A stretch of DNA of 64,000 nucleotides, taken from IMG/VR virus record IMGVR_UViG_3300006914_000013, positions 1-64,000 of that record. One strand, written 5' to 3'. Origin of the DNA: a virus. The position numbers and the translations under genes were made by a program. Shown one piece after another: positions 24,862 to 33,600 of this stretch (the stretch's first letter is position 1; every line of letters starts with the position of its first letter). The notes beneath the pieces are model-generated. The model did not search any database, was not told the DNA's origin, and worked only from the letters and a program-made list of their open reading frames with translations.

Positions 24862-25997
24862 TGCCCATCAAACAGGTTTTTGAGTCAGACGTAGCGGTCT
24901 ACCCGCTAACCCACCGGGCCGTGCCCCGCGTTGGGGTTTTCCCTGGCGACGGTATCAGTTACTTCTGGTACAGCCCCATCGAAACAAACTTCACATGCAG
25001 CATGTACATCGACTTTTTCCGCGGGCTGTTCACGGTCAAAGACCCGAACTACCCCGGCGAATTTGAGGTGCATCTGTTGTGCGTGATGCGCCAGGACGAG
25101 TGGCCGAGCTGGAGCGTACAGACGTTGGTGTGGGATGGCCGCTCTGGTGCGTTCAAGGGCATGCGCCAGAACATCACGTCTTTCATGATCGCGTTCATGT
25201 TTTCCGCCCCTGACGGAACAATCTGGGCCACCAGTCTCTACGACTACGGGTTTTTTAAGGTGGACCCGGTTACATGGTTAATGACCATGCACCCGGTGCT
25301 GTTCACCGACTTGGGGGCCAACATCGGCAGCATCGGCGGCGCTCCCGGTACCAGCGCCATTGCCATTGACCCCACTCGGGACGTGGTGATCACCCGCCTG
25401 CACGAAAACACTTCGTCACAGTTGTCGGTCTGCCGGCTTTCCAACGGGGACTGGCTGCGCACGATCAACGTGGCCGGCAACATCGAGTTCTTGTTCATTG
25501 CCGAACCGCCGATGGCCTACGCCGTGGAAACCAACGGCAACCTGACCGCCTTCAACTATGAAACCGGCGAAGTGACCGGCGTGCTGCACACCGGGCTGGT
25601 CAGTGGCGGCTTCACCTGGGCCAACACCGCGTTCACCTGGGACCCGTTCATGCGCCGGGTGATGTTCTGCTTCAACTCGCCTGACACCCTACCCGACTGC
25701 ATTTGCACCACCAAACTCAAAGGCTTCTACCCTGTGGCGTTGCCCGTTGGCATGACCCCGCCGATCCCCCTGCGCTCTCCGCAGAAGGGCAAGACTGTGC
25801 CGGTGCTCAATCGGGTGTATGGCGGCGCGGGTGAAGGGATCGTAGGTCAAGAGCTGACCTACACTGTAGGGAATGATTCAGCGGCAACCGTGAGCCCTGG
25901 CAGGAAAGCCAGCGAGAACAACGGAACCGTGCAAGTCCAACTGGCCGGCGTACTTGCTGGCGCAAATTCCATCGTTAGTGAAACTTCGGTGCCCTAA
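24861..25997 (+). CDS. Tail protein, propeller-like, with C-terminal beta domain
   Basis: 378 residues. Many short strands with Trp/Gly/Asp turns (TSLYDYGFFKVDPVTW, VETNGNLTAFNYETGEVTG) suggest a WD/propeller-like fold. The last 60 residues form a separate beta domain after GKTVPVLNRVYGGAGEG. Cysteines are unusually frequent. Overlaps its neighbours by one base on each side, so it belongs to a tightly coupled tail-tip set. Function inferred as host contact or structural. Confidence 0.5.
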   Translation: MPIKQVFESDVAVYPLTHRAVPRVGVFPGDGISYFWYSPIETNFTCSMYIDFFRGLFTVKDPNYPGEFEVHLLCVMRQDEWPSWSVQTLVWDGRSGAFKGMRQNITSFMIAFMFSAPDGTIWATSLYDYGFFKVDPVTWLMTMHPVLFTDLGANIGSIGGAPGTSAIAIDPTRDVVITRLHENTSSQLSVCRLSNGDWLRTINVAGNIEFLFIAEPPMAYAVETNGNLTAFNYETGEVTGVLHTGLVSGGFTWANTAFTWDPFMRRVMFCFNSPDTLPDCICTTKLKGFYPVALPVGMTPPIPLRSPQKGKTVPVLNRVYGGAGEGIVGQELTYTVGNDSAATVSPGRKASENNGTVQVQLAGVLAGANSIVSETSVP

Positions 25998-27478
25998 TGC
26001 TTACGGAATTCCCGTACCTGCGCTACCCGAGCGAGGACGTTGTGCGCAACGTCCAGCTGGTGCATTACAAGGCGACCAGCACCACCTGGGCGCAACTGGT
26101 CGGCGGCACCGCCACCATGTACCAGGACCTAAGCCCCTTTGCCGACAACATCACCCAGTCCGAGACTGGCCTGACCGTGGGCCTGGTGTTCTATCAGGAA
26201 CTGTACGGCGTGGCGCAGCCCAAGATCGGCGACTTGATCCAGGTGCGCCTCGACGGCCTGCCGCTGTTCAACGGGCAGATCGAGGACTTGTCGGACTACC
26301 GCGAGAGCCGTGGCGAGCGCGCCATGTCCCTGACCGTTCGCAGCCGGGACAGCAACAGCCTGTGGCGACAGACCAAGTGGGTCGGCAACGTCTATCCCGC
26401 TGGCAGCGAACTGGGCGTTATTGCCCGGGACGTGCTCACCGCCATCGGCCTGACCACCTCGGAAATCCGTGGCTCGCTGGTGCTGGGCATCGCAACCGTG
26501 CATGGCGACACCCAACTGGCCGACACACCGGCATGGGACATGCTGACCGACATCCTGCAGGTCGCTGGCCTTGAGCCGTGGGTCGACGCCTTGGGGCGCT
26601 TTAAGCCAATCTCCCGCGACATCGTGCGCCCTGCCGACCTAGTGCTGGAGCCGTACCAACTGCTGCGTATCAGCGGTTCGCGCAACAAGACCGCCGTAAC
26701 CTCCGTGATTCTCAAGTGGCTCGACCCGAACCTGAGCAAGAGCTTGCAGCAGGCTCAGGTGCTGGCTCGCGAGTCGATCACCGCCGGGTTCTTCAAGCTC
26801 AAGCAGGAACGCGAGTTGTACTGGTCGGACGACCGCCGGCAGCGCGCCGACAACACCTGGATGAAGACCATCACCTCGGTCAACGACGGCCTGCTGCCGG
26901 TCGGCGATGAGGACTACGAACAGAAAAGCGAGTTCAGCGGCGAAATAACCGTGACCAGCAAGGCGTGGGTACCGACCCTAGCCACCGCCGCCCTCGCCGC
27001 CATGCTGTACGCCGCCACCGACCCGGATGTGGTGCAGGTAGGGCCAACCGGAACCGGCTTCACCATCCCGATCGGGCGGATCGCCGAGGCCGCCGGGCAG
27101 ATCGCGTTCTTCCTGATCATCATGTCCCTCGGCACCGGGGTGTATGAGATTTGGGGTGAACCCTACGACTACGTCCACGAAACCAACACCACCGAAGCCT
27201 ACAACGACAGCACGCCAGAATGGATGCGCCTGGAAGAAGGTCTTGACTCGGACTTCGTGATGAACGAAGGCCACGCCCAGCAGATCGCCGTGCGCGAACT
27301 GCTGTACCGCTCCCTGTCGGCCATCACCTGGAACGTCGACATCATTGACCACCCGGCGCTGGAGCGCGGCGACATCCTGCAACTGCCGGACGGTTCGCGC
27401 CTGTACGTGCTGACGTTCTCCCGCGACCTGACCCGTGGGTCGGCGGCCATGCTCTCGGTACAGGGGTTCCGCGTCTGA
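25997..27478 (+). CDS. Tail/baseplate hub protein
   Basis: 493 residues. Beta-rich N-terminus (IGDLIQVRLDGLPLFNGQIE), a central segment typical of gp27/GpD-like hubs (AWDMLTDILQVAGLEPWVDA) and a closing strand set (ERGDILQLPDGSRLYVLTFS) where an OB-like domain is usual. A hydrophobic region near 335-380 (FTIPIGRIAEAAGQIAFFLI) is unusual and may contact membrane or tape measure. Such proteins form the central hub connecting tube and fibres. The family call is by pattern and position. Confidence 0.55.
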   Translation: MLTEFPYLRYPSEDVVRNVQLVHYKATSTTWAQLVGGTATMYQDLSPFADNITQSETGLTVGLVFYQELYGVAQPKIGDLIQVRLDGLPLFNGQIEDLSDYRESRGERAMSLTVRSRDSNSLWRQTKWVGNVYPAGSELGVIARDVLTAIGLTTSEIRGSLVLGIATVHGDTQLADTPAWDMLTDILQVAGLEPWVDALGRFKPISRDIVRPADLVLEPYQLLRISGSRNKTAVTSVILKWLDPNLSKSLQQAQVLARESITAGFFKLKQERELYWSDDRRQRADNTWMKTITSVNDGLLPVGDEDYEQKSEFSGEITVTSKAWVPTLATAALAAMLYAATDPDVVQVGPTGTGFTIPIGRIAEAAGQIAFFLIIMSLGTGVYEIWGEPYDYVHETNTTEAYNDSTPEWMRLEEGLDSDFVMNEGHAQQIAVRELLYRSLSAITWNVDIIDHPALERGDILQLPDGSRLYVLTFSRDLTRGSAAMLSVQGFRV

Positions 27479-27990
27479 TGGCCGGCTTACTGACCTACCT
27501 CATTCGTGGCGAAATTGACCAGTCGATCAGGGAGATTGACGGCACCATCCTGACCCGCCCGACCCTGCTGGTGACTGACGGCCTCGCCCTGACCTACGGC
27601 TGCGATGTCGACGTGGGCCTCAAGTCGTTGGACAGCAACACCGGCGATGAAGTGGTGGCACCGCTGCGCAACGTGGCGATCGCGGCCAACAGCCGGGATC
27701 TGATCTACGCCGACGCCGGCACCGCCGTGCGCCTGCGCCGTTCGGAAACCGGGCGCTGGGAAGTCACTGGCCTGTCGAAGCGCCGCCCCGGTTCGTACAC
27801 CCGCACCCCGGTTCACATTCCCGACCCTAGCTTTGGCCCGATTGCCTACGACCTCGGCACCACCGTCGATGTCGGCCTGGTCGCCCGCGCCCTGACCTAT
27901 GACGAACTCGCCAGCTTCGGCGGCTACGGCGTTGTGCCTTACGGCGCGACAGGGATTTTCCGTGGCGGCGTCCTGATCGAACTGAGGTAA
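27478..27990 (+). CDS. Tail tip protein, hypothetical
   Basis: 170 residues, beta-type, including LLVTDGLALTYGCDVDVG and a C-terminal YGVVPYGATGIFRGG. One-base overlap with the hub gene. Probably a small structural piece between hub and fibre. No family recognised. Confidence 0.5.
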   Translation: MAGLLTYLIRGEIDQSIREIDGTILTRPTLLVTDGLALTYGCDVDVGLKSLDSNTGDEVVAPLRNVAIAANSRDLIYADAGTAVRLRRSETGRWEVTGLSKRRPGSYTRTPVHIPDPSFGPIAYDLGTTVDVGLVARALTYDELASFGGYGVVPYGATGIFRGGVLIELR

Positions 27991-27992
27991 GC

Positions 27993-30335
27993 ATGACTAT
28001 TACATTGCAGCGCCTTGCGACCACCGGGGAAACGGCCTACATCCCCAAACACAACGCCAACTATGACGCGATCGAAGCCGCGATCAACGTGATGTCCGGC
28101 ACGGTCGACACGTTGAGCAGCGCGGCGGCCAGTCCGACCAACCTGTTCAACATCGGCAAGGCGATGTTCGGCCCGATCGCCGTGGCGCTGGTCGGCGAGA
28201 CTTCATTCGCCGAAAGCACGTCAGGCACCAACCTGACCTTGCAGCCGGGCTTCTTTTGGAGTGCCAGCGCCGCGCAGATGGCGTACAAGTCGACCACCAC
28301 GGTGATTCCGTTCAGTGGCGCCGCCGCCGGTACCTATTACATTCGCATGGGCATCGACGGCATTCCGTACCGCGACACCAGCAGCGCCGCCGCACTGTAC
28401 TCGGTGGTGTGGTCCGGCACGGCGTTCACTTCGGTCAACAAGCTGGCCACCTATGCCCCGGGCTACCAGGATCTGCTCGACCTGCTCAGCAGTGGCTACT
28501 CGGGTCTGACCTACGCCAGCCCGGACAAGCGGATCGAAGCCACGGAAAAGGCCTTTAGCGCCCTGCTGAGCAAGAGCATCACCACCGCCGACGTGACCTT
28601 GACCACCGCCGAAGCCATGGAACAGGGGGTGATCCGCCTGAGCGGCACGCCAACGGCGGCACGCAACCTGATCGTGCCGGCGAAGGCCAAGGTTTATTTC
28701 ATCGACAACGATACGGCTGGCGCGTTTGCCGTGACGGTTAAGACCCCGTCCGGTACCGGTGTGGCTCTGCCGTCCGGCACCAACGGCGCGCTGTTCTGCG
28801 ACGGGGTCAACGTGGTGTCGATCGCCTCGGGCACTGGCGGCGGTGGCGGTGCCTCGGCCTTCACCGGGTTGTCCGACGTACCGGCCAGCTACTCCGGCCA
28901 GGCCAACAAAATGGTCAAGGTCAAGGCTGACGAATCCGGCCTGGAGTTCTCCACCGGCGCCGCTCCCACAGTGTTTACCGGGCTTACCGACGCCCCCGCG
29001 AGCTACACCGGGCAGGCAGGCAAGGTGCCGGTGGTCAACCTGGCAGAGACTGGCCTTGAGTTCGGCAGCCCGGTGTCCAGCTACCTGGCCCTGTCCGACA
29101 CCCCGAACGCCTACACCGGCCAGGCGTTTCGCGTGGTGTCGGTCAAGGGCGATGAGTCCGGGCTGGAATTCAGCGCCGCCGCCGCACCGTCGACCCTGCT
29201 CGCCCTGTCCGACACCCCTGACACCTACGCCAGCCAGGCGCTGAAAGTGCTGCGGGTCAACGCCGCCGGCACCGGGGTCGAGTTTGCGATCGGCAGCGGC
29301 CCGGCGAACTTCCTGGAACTGCCGGACGCCCCCGACACCTACGCCAGTCAGGCGCTGAAGTTCGTCCGGGTCAATGCGGCGGCGACAGGGTTGGAGTTCG
29401 CCCCTCTGGCTACCACCACCCTGCTCGCCCTGACCGACACGCCAGATACCTACGCCGGTTCCGCCTTCAAGGTGATCACGGTCAAGGGGGATGAGAGCGG
29501 CATCGAGTTCTCGGCAGCAGCCACCCCCACAAGTTTCATTGGGCTCACGGACGCGCCCACCAGTTACACCAGCCAAGGCGGCAAGACGGTCAAGGTCAAG
29601 TCGGATGCCTCGGGCCTGGAGTTCGTCACGGTGCCGGCGGGCATCACTGCATTTACCGGCTTGAGCGATGTGCCAGCGAACTACACCGGCGCGGGCGGCA
29701 AGAAGGTCAAGGTCAAGGCCGATGCCTCGGGCCTGGAGTTCGTCACCGACACGTCCGGCGCGACCGCCTTCACCGGCCTGAGCGACGTGCCTGCCAACTA
29801 CACCGGCGCCGCCAACAAGAAGGTCCGGGTCAACTCGGCAGGGACCGGCTTAGAGTTCGTCACCGACACCACTGGCGCCACGGCGTTTGTCGGCCTGTCT
29901 GACGTACCGGCCAGCTTCTCCGGGCAGGCGCTGAAAGGCGTGCGAGTCAACGCAGCAGCCAACGCGCTGGAGTTCTATGACGAACCGGTGGTGATCGGTG
30001 TGGCGTGGAACGGTGTGCCGGCAGCCAACCAGGTGCTCGGCCTGTTCACCGCGCCGTATGCCATCGACTTCGCCGCCGCCATGGCCGGCTCCAGCGGGAT
30101 CGCCCTGGTCGCGGCCACCGCGCAGACCGACATCACCGTCAACAAGATCGCCGCCAGCGGCCACGGCGTCACGGCAGTGGGCACCGTGCGCTTCGCCGCA
30201 GCCGGTGCGGCGCCGACCTTTATCGCCGCTTCGGCGTTCAGCCTGGCGGTTGGTGACGCCTTGCAATTCAAGGCCCCGGGCACGGCCGACGCCACGCTCG
30301 CGGACTTTTCATTCTCTGTCGTAGGGGTGCGCTGA
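27993..30335 (+). CDS. Tail fibre protein with ten tandem repeats
   Basis: 780 residues. The N-terminal 285 residues include a jelly-roll-like part (PGFFWSASAAQMAYKS, TYYIRMGIDGIPYRDTSS). Residues about 288-662 consist of ten units of 36-39 residues with the consensus GLSDxPxxYTGQAxKxVxV and KADxSGLEF. The last 110 residues form a separate beta domain, probably the receptor-binding tip. Repeats of this kind build long trimeric shafts. GAGGT precedes the ATG. Repeat number could vary by recombination. Confidence 0.78.
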   Translation: MTITLQRLATTGETAYIPKHNANYDAIEAAINVMSGTVDTLSSAAASPTNLFNIGKAMFGPIAVALVGETSFAESTSGTNLTLQPGFFWSASAAQMAYKSTTTVIPFSGAAAGTYYIRMGIDGIPYRDTSSAAALYSVVWSGTAFTSVNKLATYAPGYQDLLDLLSSGYSGLTYASPDKRIEATEKAFSALLSKSITTADVTLTTAEAMEQGVIRLSGTPTAARNLIVPAKAKVYFIDNDTAGAFAVTVKTPSGTGVALPSGTNGALFCDGVNVVSIASGTGGGGGASAFTGLSDVPASYSGQANKMVKVKADESGLEFSTGAAPTVFTGLTDAPASYTGQAGKVPVVNLAETGLEFGSPVSSYLALSDTPNAYTGQAFRVVSVKGDESGLEFSAAAAPSTLLALSDTPDTYASQALKVLRVNAAGTGVEFAIGSGPANFLELPDAPDTYASQALKFVRVNAAATGLEFAPLATTTLLALTDTPDTYAGSAFKVITVKGDESGIEFSAAATPTSFIGLTDAPTSYTSQGGKTVKVKSDASGLEFVTVPAGITAFTGLSDVPANYTGAGGKKVKVKADASGLEFVTDTSGATAFTGLSDVPANYTGAANKKVRVNSAGTGLEFVTDTTGATAFVGLSDVPASFSGQALKGVRVNAAANALEFYDEPVVIGVAWNGVPAANQVLGLFTAPYAIDFAAAMAGSSGIALVAATAQTDITVNKIAASGHGVTAVGTVRFAAAGAAPTFIAASAFSLAVGDALQFKAPGTADATLADFSFSVVGVR
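28854..29985 (+). repeat. Ten tandem coding repeats of the fibre shaft
   Basis: Units of about 108-117 bases; the last units (from about 29643) are closest to each other at DNA level, for example the near-identical GGTCAAGGTCAAG segments, which suggests recent duplication there. Confidence 0.75.
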
Positions 30336-30336
30336 C

Positions 30337-31416
30337 ATGGCTTGGGTAACAAATTTTCTGGATGGCTTCGATCATTACACCGCAGCGGATGTAGGGGCCA
30401 AGTGGGATAACGCCGACCTCAACCCATCCATTTCCACCACGACCTTCCGTAACAGTGGGCAATCCCTGAACATCGGCAGTGGTCCGGCCGCCCAACAAAT
30501 GAGCAAGCGGCTGAATATCGCGGCGCGCAACATCGTGTTTGGGATGGGTATTCGGTTTGGGTCCGCGCCTACTGGGACGGCCTTTTCTGGGTCCGGGGCT
30601 TTCGCTGTGTTGACCAACGAGCAGACCTACGGGACCACCACGCAACTCGCCTTCACCTTTGCCTCTGATGGCAAGTTGCATGTCGGGCGCTGCACGTCTA
30701 CGGGCTTGTCGTTTGTGGGTGCAACGGACAACTGGGTGGGGACCACCGTTTTTGCCGCAAACACTTGGTATTACTTGGAAGTCCGGGTCTACATCCACGA
30801 CACCGCAGGGGCTATCGAAGTTCGGGTCAACGGCGTGGCTGAGATTACGGTTACAGGCGCCGACACCAAGGCCCACGCCACCCTGGATGCCGCTGAATAC
30901 TTCCAGATTCGCGGGCTGTCGGTGACTTCCTTCATTGATGATTTTTATGTGCGCACTGAAGCGTCGTCCACCGAAGTCACCGGCGGCTTTTTGGGCGACA
31001 TCAAGATCAAACCGTACTACCCCAACGCAGACGGCACGTACACCGCGATGACGTGCAGCACCGGCACCACGCACAACACGCTGGTGGACGAAACCACGCC
31101 CAACACCACCGACTACGTCAGTTCCAGCACCGCCCTGACAAAGGATTCCTACGGTTTCCAGGACGCTTCGGAAACCGGGTCGATCAAAGCGGTGCAGGTG
31201 AGCGCCTACTGCTACAAGGCGGACGCGGGTTTCCGTGGGGCCGAGGTGTTCATCAAATCCGGGGCAACGGAAGTTTTCGGCACCTCACAGCCGCTGTCCA
31301 CCAGCGCCAAGTACGTGCAGAAGGTGTTTGAGCAGGACCCCAACACCTCGGCGGACTGGTCGCAGACCAATTTGAACGCGGCCGAATTCGGCGTGCGGAT
31401 CTCGGCGGACGTCTGA
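30337..31416 (+). CDS. Virion protein with lectin-like (concanavalin-type) fold
   Basis: 359 residues. The N-terminal half fits a jelly-roll lectin/laminin-G design: FLDGFDHYTAADVGAKWDN, LAFTFASDGKLHVGR, NTWYYLEVRVYIHD. The second half (FIDDFYVRTEASSTEVTGGF and on) is typical of phage adhesin C-termini. It is likely to bind cell-surface glycans or decorate the fibre. It resembles the following gene product in its opening (TxxFDxYT, WYYxxxR), so the two may be paralogues. Confidence 0.6.
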   Translation: MAWVTNFLDGFDHYTAADVGAKWDNADLNPSISTTTFRNSGQSLNIGSGPAAQQMSKRLNIAARNIVFGMGIRFGSAPTGTAFSGSGAFAVLTNEQTYGTTTQLAFTFASDGKLHVGRCTSTGLSFVGATDNWVGTTVFAANTWYYLEVRVYIHDTAGAIEVRVNGVAEITVTGADTKAHATLDAAEYFQIRGLSVTSFIDDFYVRTEASSTEVTGGFLGDIKIKPYYPNADGTYTAMTCSTGTTHNTLVDETTPNTTDYVSSSTALTKDSYGFQDASETGSIKAVQVSAYCYKADAGFRGAEVFIKSGATEVFGTSQPLSTSAKYVQKVFEQDPNTSADWSQTNLNAAEFGVRISADV

Positions 31417-31417
31417 C

Positions 31418-32305
31418 ATGACCACCTACTCGACCAGTTTTGACAGCTACACGGCCGACGTTCAGCCGTCCGACTGGACGGCGCGGTGGGTCACCACCTC
31501 CACCACCTGGCTAACGCGCAGCAAGGCCGCCACGGAAGGTGGCAAGGTGTTGGAGCATACCGCGAGTTCTCAAGCTCGCCACCTGCTGACCTGGAATGCA
31601 ATCGACGCCGATGCCAACCGGGCCAACGTCGAGATTCTGGCGAGGGTTCGCCCCAGCACCAGCTCGGTCGAGCTACCGCAACTGACGGTCAGGGGCTCAG
31701 GGGCAGCGGCGGCCGAGAACGGTTACCTGATCAAGTTCGACCCCAGTAGCATCGGTTACAAGCTGCAAAAATTCGTGGCCGGGGCCAACACTGACCTGGG
31801 CACGTTCGTCAGTTTCAGTCCGACGGCGAACGCTTGGTATTACATCCGTTTCCGGGCCAACGGCACCACCGTGCAGATGCGGATCTGGAAGGACGGCGAA
31901 GTAGAACCCACCGCCTGGAGCGTCACGGTAACTGACTCATCGGTTACGGCGGCCGGGTGGGTGGGGGTAACCCAAATTAGCGCCACCGGCACACGAGACA
32001 TCGACTGGTTCAGTGTCGGCACTAACGGTGACACCGCCCCACTCCCTACCAGCACCGCGACCCAAATCCGGGTCTCGCAGGTGGTAAATGAGGCGATTCA
32101 CGCCACCGTAGCGCAAGGCCGCGTCTCGCAGGTGGTAACCGAAGTTATTCACCACACCGTGGCGCAAGCCCGCATTTCGCAGCTGGTCACCGAAGTGGCG
32201 ATCAGTGCCCCAATCGACGGCCGTATCAGCCAGATGGTGGTCGAAGTCGCCTTCAGTAACGCCGTCGCCGTCACCCAACAACCACGCATGATTGTGTTGA
32301 CCTGA
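31418..32305 (+). CDS. Lectin-like virion protein with four RVSQ repeats
   Basis: 295 residues. Residues 1-205 have a lectin-like fold pattern (YSTSFDSYTADVQPSDW, NAWYYIRFRANGTTVQM). From about 217 four 17-residue units follow: RVSQVVNEAIHATVAQG, RVSQVVTEVIHHTVAQA, RISQLVTEVAISAPIDG, RISQMVVEVAFSNAVAV. Such RVSQxVVEV repeats are frequent at the ends of phage tail proteins. Role in attachment or assembly is inferred. Confidence 0.62.
   Translation: MTTYSTSFDSYTADVQPSDWTARWVTTSTTWLTRSKAATEGGKVLEHTASSQARHLLTWNAIDADANRANVEILARVRPSTSSVELPQLTVRGSGAAAAENGYLIKFDPSSIGYKLQKFVAGANTDLGTFVSFSPTANAWYYIRFRANGTTVQMRIWKDGEVEPTAWSVTVTDSSVTAAGWVGVTQISATGTRDIDWFSVGTNGDTAPLPTSTATQIRVSQVVNEAIHATVAQGRVSQVVTEVIHHTVAQARISQLVTEVAISAPIDGRISQMVVEVAFSNAVAVTQQPRMIVLT
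32069..32272 (+). repeat. Four 51-bp coding repeats (RVSQ units)
   Basis: Units begin at 32069, 32120, 32171 and 32222; the first two share most bases, including TCTCGCAGGTGGTAA, indicating a recent duplication. Confidence 0.75.
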
Positions 32306-32322
32306 CCCAAGGGGGAGCGCCT

Positions 32323-32706
32323 ATGACAATTGAAGAACGTCGTGCAGCGGGGTATTCACGCCTAGCCCGAGTGGTTACGGCCGTGTGCAGCGCACTGTGT
32401 GTCGCCATCTTGGTCGGGTTCCTGAGCAGCATTCAGGACCTGGTAAAGCAGGCGCCTCTGCTCGCCCTGCACATGGCCACGACCAACCAGAAGCTGGACG
32501 CCATTGAGAACGAACAGGCGCAAGCCAAGCTGGCGATCGCCTCCCTGACCAAGGACTACACGTCGCGGGAACAGTTACAGAGTGAGCTAGAAAAGCTCAA
32601 CGACAAGATCCGCGCCTTGCAGATGCAGCAGGCCGTGATCGAAATGATTTTGAAATCGGGGAAGGCCGGGCCAACCCGGCAGGGGGGTGGGTATGGGCAG
32701 TCCTGA
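32323..32706 (+). CDS. Membrane-anchored coiled-coil protein
   Basis: 127 residues. A basic start (ERRAAGYSRLARVV) leads into one membrane helix at about 18-38 (TAVCSALCVAILVGFLSS), followed by a long coiled coil (KLDAIENEQAQAKLAIASLT, QLQSELEKLNDKIRALQMQQ). This N-in topology with a periplasmic coil resembles inner-membrane spanins, though no partner lipoprotein was seen. Strong GGGGGAG site. It is next to the holin, overlapping it by 14 bases, so a lysis role is plausible. Confidence 0.6.
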   Translation: MTIEERRAAGYSRLARVVTAVCSALCVAILVGFLSSIQDLVKQAPLLALHMATTNQKLDAIENEQAQAKLAIASLTKDYTSREQLQSELEKLNDKIRALQMQQAVIEMILKSGKAGPTRQGGGYGQS

Positions 32707-32947
32707 AGCACGACAAGCACTGTTGAACTTGCTGATGCGCTACCTGCAACAGCCGTCAACCTGGCAGGGGCTGGCTTTGGGCCTCGGCTCCCTGTCGGCC
32801 TACCTCGGGGTGCCGGTGGAACAAGCGGCGGCGGGGGTCGCCCTGGTCATCGCGTTGATCCTGATCTTTCGCGACGAGCGCAAGCCGACCGAGGTGATCG
32901 AGGACGCGGTGGCCAAGGCGCTGGATGACAAGGTCGACAAGTCATGA
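32693..32947 (+). CDS. Probable holin
   Basis: 84 residues from ATG 32693 behind AGGGGGG. The pattern QPSTWQGLALGLGSLSAYLG followed by a hydrophobic helix (AAAGVALVIALILIF) and a charged tail (RDERKPTEVIEDAVAKALDD) is typical of small phage holins with two membrane passes. Holins form membrane lesions that release the endolysin. The endolysin is distant (2796-3380). Stop overlaps the next start (ATGA). Confidence 0.65.
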   Translation: MGSPEARQALLNLLMRYLQQPSTWQGLALGLGSLSAYLGVPVEQAAAGVALVIALILIFRDERKPTEVIEDAVAKALDDKVDKS

Positions 32948-33402
32948 GCGCCTTCCAGTTCATCAGCCTGCTCAACTTGCAGGAATACACCCCACGCGGG
33001 GTGCCCGTACCAGATGAGTGGGTGGTGACTGACCCGCTGATCGGGCTGCGCACCTACGCCGGCAAGGTCGACAAGATCATTGCCCCCCGGGGCTTTATCA
33101 CTGACCTAGCGTCGATCCCGCGCCCGTTCCGTGGGGTGTTCAACGTCAACGGGCTGTTGCGTGCCCCGGCGGTGCTGCATGACTGGCTGTACTGTTCGCA
33201 GCGCTACAGCCGGGCCGAGGCGGACGCGATCTTTCTGGAGGCCATGGAGGCCCGGGGCATCGACAAGGCCACCCGCTACGCCGTGTATGCGACCGTGCGG
33301 GCGTTCGGCTGGCGCTACTACAACAAACGTAAAGCAGCCCTCGGCCTGAGCGCCGAGGATTTTGTACCGCCGGGCTACTTCACCGTCGCAAGTGCGACAT
33401 AA
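32944..33402 (+). CDS. DUF1353 family protein
   Basis: 152 residues with the family hallmarks: APRGFITDLASIPRPFRGVF, APAVLHDWLYC, SRAEADAIFLEAMEARGI and YAVYATVRAFGWRYY. The conserved Asp and His residues suggest a metal-binding or enzymatic site, but the biochemical role of the family is not settled. It commonly lies beside lysis genes in tailed phages, as here. Its 3' end overlaps by 23 bases the convergent zinc-finger gene. Confidence 0.85.
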   Translation: MSAFQFISLLNLQEYTPRGVPVPDEWVVTDPLIGLRTYAGKVDKIIAPRGFITDLASIPRPFRGVFNVNGLLRAPAVLHDWLYCSQRYSRAEADAIFLEAMEARGIDKATRYAVYATVRAFGWRYYNKRKAALGLSAEDFVPPGYFTVASAT

Positions 33403-33598
33403 CCCGGCGTTCATGGTCCATGCGACAGTCCACATCGCAATAGCGCCCCTCCGTGATGGGCGCCTCGCAGTTCAAACACTCCCCCGTACACGTCGCCATC
33501 ACCTTCTGGTGGTGAGCGGCGGCTGCCCGGTGCTGGCGCAGCAGCAAGTCCTCGATCAGTTCCTGTTCATCCCCGGCGGCATCGGCGGCATCGGTCAT
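33380..33598 (-). CDS. Small zinc-finger protein
   Basis: 72 residues from ATG 33598 behind GGAG. An acidic helical start is followed by a Cys cluster, CTGECLNCEAPITEGRYC and VDCRMDHE, that can hold one zinc in a treble-clef-like finger. ATGA-type overlap with the SbcC-like gene upstream. Small fingers of this sort are common in phage replication operons; target unknown. Confidence 0.65.
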   Translation of the reverse strand: MTDAADAAGDEQELIEDLLLRQHRAAAAHHQKVMATCTGECLNCEAPITEGRYCDVDCRMDHERRVMSHLRR

Positions 33599-33600
33599 GG

